Origin: Deltaproteobacteria bacterium
GTDB lineage: Bacteria > Desulfobacterota > DSM-4660 > Desulfatiglandales > HGW-15
Assembly: GCA_016926135.1 (NCBI GenBank)
Contig: JAFGPH010000588.1
Location: 1-15,325 of the forward strand
Length of the DNA: 15,325 nucleotides
Direction: 5' to 3'
Shown: piece by piece, positions 12,826 to 15,325 of the stretch
Layout of the letters: each line of letters starts with the position of its first letter
How positions within the stretch are numbered: position 1 is the first letter of the stretch
Notes under the pieces: model-generated
Told to the model about the DNA's origin: nothing
The model's input: the letters and a program-made list of their open reading frames with translations, nothing else
Databases searched by the model: none
Translations under genes and position numbers: made by a program

Positions 12826-14829
12826 ATGCGTATCGAACTTCAGAAGAGAATTTTTCTGAATTTTGTGCTGGTCATCGCCCTGTTCGGGGTGCTGGGCGCT
12901 TTCCTCGGTGCCCTGCTGATCAACCGTACCATACTGGATGAAGCACAGCGCAGGGTGGGTGTGGACCTTCGTTCCGCCTGGAGCGTGCTCCAGGCGGAGA
13001 TGGATCGTCTCGGCCTTTTTGCGGATGTCCTGGTCACGGGAAGGAGGGTGGACGAGGCCTTTTCCGCACCATCCTCAGAGTCCAGCCGGGTCTCACTGGA
13101 TGCGGTCAGGCGGCAGTGCGGTTTCCATTTCCTGGGTCTCACCGACTCAAGGGGGAGGGTGATCCTCCGCACCGTCGAGCCTTGCCACACGGGGGACTAC
13201 CTCTCCAACGACCCTTTCATCGGCAGGGCCCTGAAGGGCCAGCATGCGAGCGGGTTTGCCGTGTATGGACCTCAGAGACTCCGCGCGGAAGGGGGGAATC
13301 TGGAGGAGCGGGCGTACATGGTTTTTGAACCCACGCCCAAGGCCAAAGCCCGGGCCAAGACGGAGGAGTCCGCGGGAATGGTCCTGGTGGCCGCCGCCCC
13401 GGTGCAGGATGAACAGGGAAATGTGAAGGGGGCGCTCTATGCGGGTGTCCTTCTCAACCGGAATTATGCACTGGTGGATAGGATCCGATCGGTGGTGTTC
13501 GAGAATCGGAAGTACGGGGGGAAGGATCTCGGCACGGTCACCGTTTTTCAGTGGGACGCCCGTGTGGCCACCAATGTGACCCTGGCCAATGGGAACAGGG
13601 CTATCGGCACCAGGGTGAGTGAGGAGGTGTACGACAAGGTCCTGGAGAACAACACCCACTGGTATGACAGGGCCTTTGTGGTGAATGACTGGTATCTCAG
13701 CGCCTATGATCCCCTCCACGACACGGAAGGCAAGGTGATCGGCATCCTCTACGTGGGGGTGCTGGCGAAGAAGTACGATGACCTGAAGTGGAGCCTGTGG
13801 AGGCTCTACGGCGCGATCAGTCTCGGGGTTGCCGTGTTTGTGCTGGCCGTGGGTTTCCTCTTTGCCCGCCGGCTCACCACCTCCCTGAGCCGTCTGGCCG
13901 ATGCGGCGGGACGCATCACCGAGGGCAATCTGGACCTGGCGGTGAAAGAACCGGCCGCCGATGACGAAGTAAAGGACTTGACCCGGGCGTTCAATGCCAT
14001 GGCGAGCAGCCTCAAGGACAGGGACGAGCGGCTTCGGGCGGCCAATGCCGCCCTGGAAGAGGCGAACAGGACCCTGAAGAGCCTCAACGATAGCTACCTG
14101 GACATGCTGGGTTTTGTATCCCATGAACTGAAGAACACCCTCGGAGTGATCTACACATCGGCCCGCGCCCTCGATGTCGGACTGGTCGGTCCCATGAGCG
14201 AATCGCAGGCCAGCCTGGTGCACAGCATCTCCAAGAGCATCAGTTCGGCCGTGTCCATGACCCGCAATTACCTGGACCTCGCGCGCATCGAAAAGGGCGA
14301 GTTGACCGTGAGCGCCACGCAGATGGACCTGTCGGGGGAGGTGTTGAGACCCCTGCTGGAGGAACTGGGGCAGGTCATGGCGGATCGGGGAATCCGGATG
14401 GAAAACCGCGTGCCCGAGGGTCTGCGCATGAAGGGAGATCCGTCCCAGTTGAAGATCGTCTTCAAGAATCTTCTCGACAACGCCCTCAAGTACGGGCGGC
14501 AAGAGGGAAGGGTTGGCATCGACTTCAAGGAGGAAGGAGACCAGCTCCGATTCGAGGTTTGGAACGAGGGCGCGGGACAGCCTTCCGACAGGCTGGTGCA
14601 GCTCTTCGAGAAGTTCGTCCATTTCGGATCCCAGGCGGACGGGTCTCGAGGCACGGGGCTGGGGCTCTTCATCACCAGGGAGATCGTGCGAAAGCACGGC
14701 GGAACGATCTGGGCCGAGTCCCGGGAGGGGGAGTGGATGAGGTTCGTCTTCACCCTGCCTTCAGCCGGCCCCGCCCCGGACCATGAGGATGCCCTTACCT
14801 CAAGGCTGACCGCTTCCATCTCCGGCTGA
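12826..14829 (+). CDS. Cache-HAMP sensor histidine kinase
   Basis: Histidine kinase of 667 aa. TM1 (about 10-32); a periplasmic region of about 285 residues that looks like a Cache-type sensor, with repeated elements such as VKGALYAGVLLN and VIGILYVGVLAKKYDD; TM2 (about 328-348); a HAMP domain (to about 405); a coiled coil; HisKA with H433 (FVSHELKNTLG); and an HATPase domain with the N-box NLLDNALKYG (N552) and GTGLGLFITREI. Cache domains generally bind small extracellular ligands such as carboxylates; the ligand here is not deducible. I prefer ATG at 12826; a TTG at 12775 would extend it 17 residues into the previous gene without a good ribosome-binding site. It is the last gene of the block and has no receiver of its own. 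Confidence 0.87.
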   Translation: MRIELQKRIFLNFVLVIALFGVLGAFLGALLINRTILDEAQRRVGVDLRSAWSVLQAEMDRLGLFADVLVTGRRVDEAFSAPSSESSRVSLDAVRRQCGFHFLGLTDSRGRVILRTVEPCHTGDYLSNDPFIGRALKGQHASGFAVYGPQRLRAEGGNLEERAYMVFEPTPKAKARAKTEESAGMVLVAAAPVQDEQGNVKGALYAGVLLNRNYALVDRIRSVVFENRKYGGKDLGTVTVFQWDARVATNVTLANGNRAIGTRVSEEVYDKVLENNTHWYDRAFVVNDWYLSAYDPLHDTEGKVIGILYVGVLAKKYDDLKWSLWRLYGAISLGVAVFVLAVGFLFARRLTTSLSRLADAAGRITEGNLDLAVKEPAADDEVKDLTRAFNAMASSLKDRDERLRAANAALEEANRTLKSLNDSYLDMLGFVSHELKNTLGVIYTSARALDVGLVGPMSESQASLVHSISKSISSAVSMTRNYLDLARIEKGELTVSATQMDLSGEVLRPLLEELGQVMADRGIRMENRVPEGLRMKGDPSQLKIVFKNLLDNALKYGRQEGRVGIDFKEEGDQLRFEVWNEGAGQPSDRLVQLFEKFVHFGSQADGSRGTGLGLFITREIVRKHGGTIWAESREGEWMRFVFTLPSAGPAPDHEDALTSRLTASISG

Positions 14830-14866
14830 AACCCTGCCCGCTTCAGTCCCTCCAACATCCCCCCAA

Positions 14867-14884
14867 TGCGGGCCTTCGGCCGCA
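14867..14884 (+). terminator. Weak hairpin after the last kinase gene
   Basis: TGCGGGCC-TTC-GGCCGCA can form a 7-bp GC-rich stem with one bulged G, 37 nt after the kinase stop codon. No T-run follows (ACCAAACTTC), so intrinsic termination would be inefficient. I list it only because of its position; it may just be a GC-rich coincidence. Confidence 0.25.
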
Positions 14885-14889
14885 ACCAA

Positions 14890-14970
14890 ACTTCTGAATG
14901 AATGATGAATGTCGAACAGGGAATGTCGAAGGACGAAGTGAGCTGGCGCAAGTCATTCCCTCGACATGCA
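14890..14970. repeat. Probable dispersed intergenic repeat
   Basis: The unit GAATGTCGAA occurs twice (14907-14916 and 14921-14930, period 14) within a stretch that translates as MNVEQGMSKDEV. Related partly inverted elements follow (CATTCCC and TCGACAT, about 14954-14967). I recall very similar stretches, with spurious translations such as NVEQGMSNDE, scattered between genes of deltaproteobacterial genomes, so I read this as one copy of a dispersed repeat. That recollection is the main support. Confidence 0.45.
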
Positions 14971-15093
14971 TGGCTTCGTATTGGAGAGACACAGGCCTAC
15001 TGCATCAGATCTGGAAGGGCTTTTCTCTGTGCTCAGGGCGTGGCGGTGAGGTCAGTCCGGAGGGTGTCTCAGGCCATATCGAGCAGTTTTTGC

Positions 15094-15123
15094 TTGACCA
15101 TTTGAACCTCGTTCACATAAAAT
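15094..15123 (+). promoter_or_regulatory. Candidate sigma70-type promoter facing right
   Basis: TTGACC (15094-15099) and TAAAAT (15118-15123) are separated by 18 nt. Only peptides of up to 15 codons follow within the window, so if real it would serve a gene beyond the right edge or an untranslated RNA. The AT-rich context raises the chance of a random match. Confidence 0.25.
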
Positions 15124-15293
15124 GACTTACAATTAACGAATGGAAAGGAATCGGTCTAATAATTGCCAAGCCTAACCAAAAAAAGCTCCCAAATCATGAA
15201 GGAAACATTGAAACGCCACCGAAAGCCCGTCGCTCGATCCTAACCTCTTTCATTGCAGTTCAACTTCCAGTTTTTCTACCCGCAGTGTCAAGT

Positions 15294-15323
15294 GGTTTAA
15301 TTTGCGAATTCGCAAATTAAACC
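15294..15323. repeat. Perfect 30-bp palindrome at right edge
   Basis: Each 15-bp half reads GGTTTAATTTGCGAA on its own strand, meeting at a GAATTC centre (15306-15311); all 15 base pairs match. There is no loop, so it is a true dyad rather than a terminator-like hairpin. It could be an operator for a dimeric or tetrameric regulator, the tip of a mobile or miniature element, or a recombination site. The window ends two bases later, so its context is unknown. Confidence 0.7.
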
Positions 15324-15325
15324 CG

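Larger units (their letters stand above)
14830..15325. other. Gene-free downstream region
   Basis: About 500 bases with no convincing gene on either strand. Short open frames at 14898-15125 have repeat-like or composition-biased translations and no ribosome-binding sites. The stretch holds a weak hairpin (14867-14884), a probable dispersed repeat (14890-14970), a sigma70-like promoter candidate (15094-15123), an AT-rich stretch from about 15080 that contrasts with the GC-rich genes, and a perfect 30-bp palindrome (15294-15323). Confidence 0.6.

Noticed and set aside
13147..14697. 516-codon minus-strand frame opposite the Cache kinase
   Set aside because: Antisense shadow; the + strand frame has HAMP, HisKA and HATPase motifs.
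14898..15125. Two overlapping frames of 67-75 codons downstream of the kinases
   Set aside because: They read through the probable dispersed repeat; no ribosome-binding site.
15136..15242. Tiny ORFs of 11-15 codons after the promoter candidate
   Set aside because: Too short and no ribosome-binding evidence; not reported as genes.
1..15325. CRISPR arrays, tRNA or rRNA genes, transposase genes
   Set aside because: No regularly spaced repeats, no cloverleaf or rRNA-like stretch and no transposase motif seen on either strand.

Overview
The window is a GC-rich bacterial segment dominated by one co-directional gene block on the + strand. Gene content and protein style (soluble Hox/Nuo-type diaphorase, Cys-type formate dehydrogenase, stand-alone receiver with membrane kinases) suggest an anaerobic bacterium of the Desulfobacterota (former Deltaproteobacteria) or a similar lineage. 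That assignment is inference: there is no rRNA or marker gene here.

Layout. 1-447: non-coding leader with a palindromic GC-rich repeat at the left edge, a G-rich tract, a perfect 15-bp palindrome (212-226) and a sigma54-type promoter candidate (332-347). 448-10512: seven tightly packed genes, hoxE, hoxF, fdhA, hoxU-like, hoxY, hoxH and hoxW, with gaps of 15-43 nt or an overlap, each of the first six with a clear Shine-Dalgarno sequence. 10514-14829: a single-domain response regulator and two different membrane histidine kinases, continuing the block without an obvious terminator. 14830-15325: no convincing gene; it holds a weak hairpin, a probable dispersed repeat, an AT-rich stretch with a sigma70-like promoter candidate, and a perfect 30-bp palindrome at the right edge.

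How the genes fit together. HoxY and HoxH form a group 3d-like [NiFe] hydrogenase and HoxW is its maturation protease. HoxE and HoxF form an NAD(H)/FMN diaphorase. The HoxU-like protein is the Fe-S wire between diaphorase and hydrogenase. Between hoxF and hoxU lies a full-length catalytic formate dehydrogenase subunit with its own HoxU/NuoG-type Fe-S N-terminus. The parsimonious reading is one soluble complex coupling formate/CO2, H2/H+ and NAD(P)(H): a [NiFe] counterpart in design to the [FeFe] hydrogenase-formate dehydrogenase complexes of acetogens. The most striking detail is that HoxF carries a second copy of its C-terminal Fe-S domain. All six shared cysteines are offset by exactly 151 residues, in a complex that also has two HoxU-type wires. 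The HoxU-like protein is itself fused to a degenerate molybdopterin-oxidoreductase domain.

The two kinases and the receiver are probably co-transcribed with the enzyme, suggesting dedicated signalling, but no DNA-binding output domain and no sigma54 activator is encoded here. Hyp maturation genes, FdhD and molybdenum-cofactor genes are also absent from the window.
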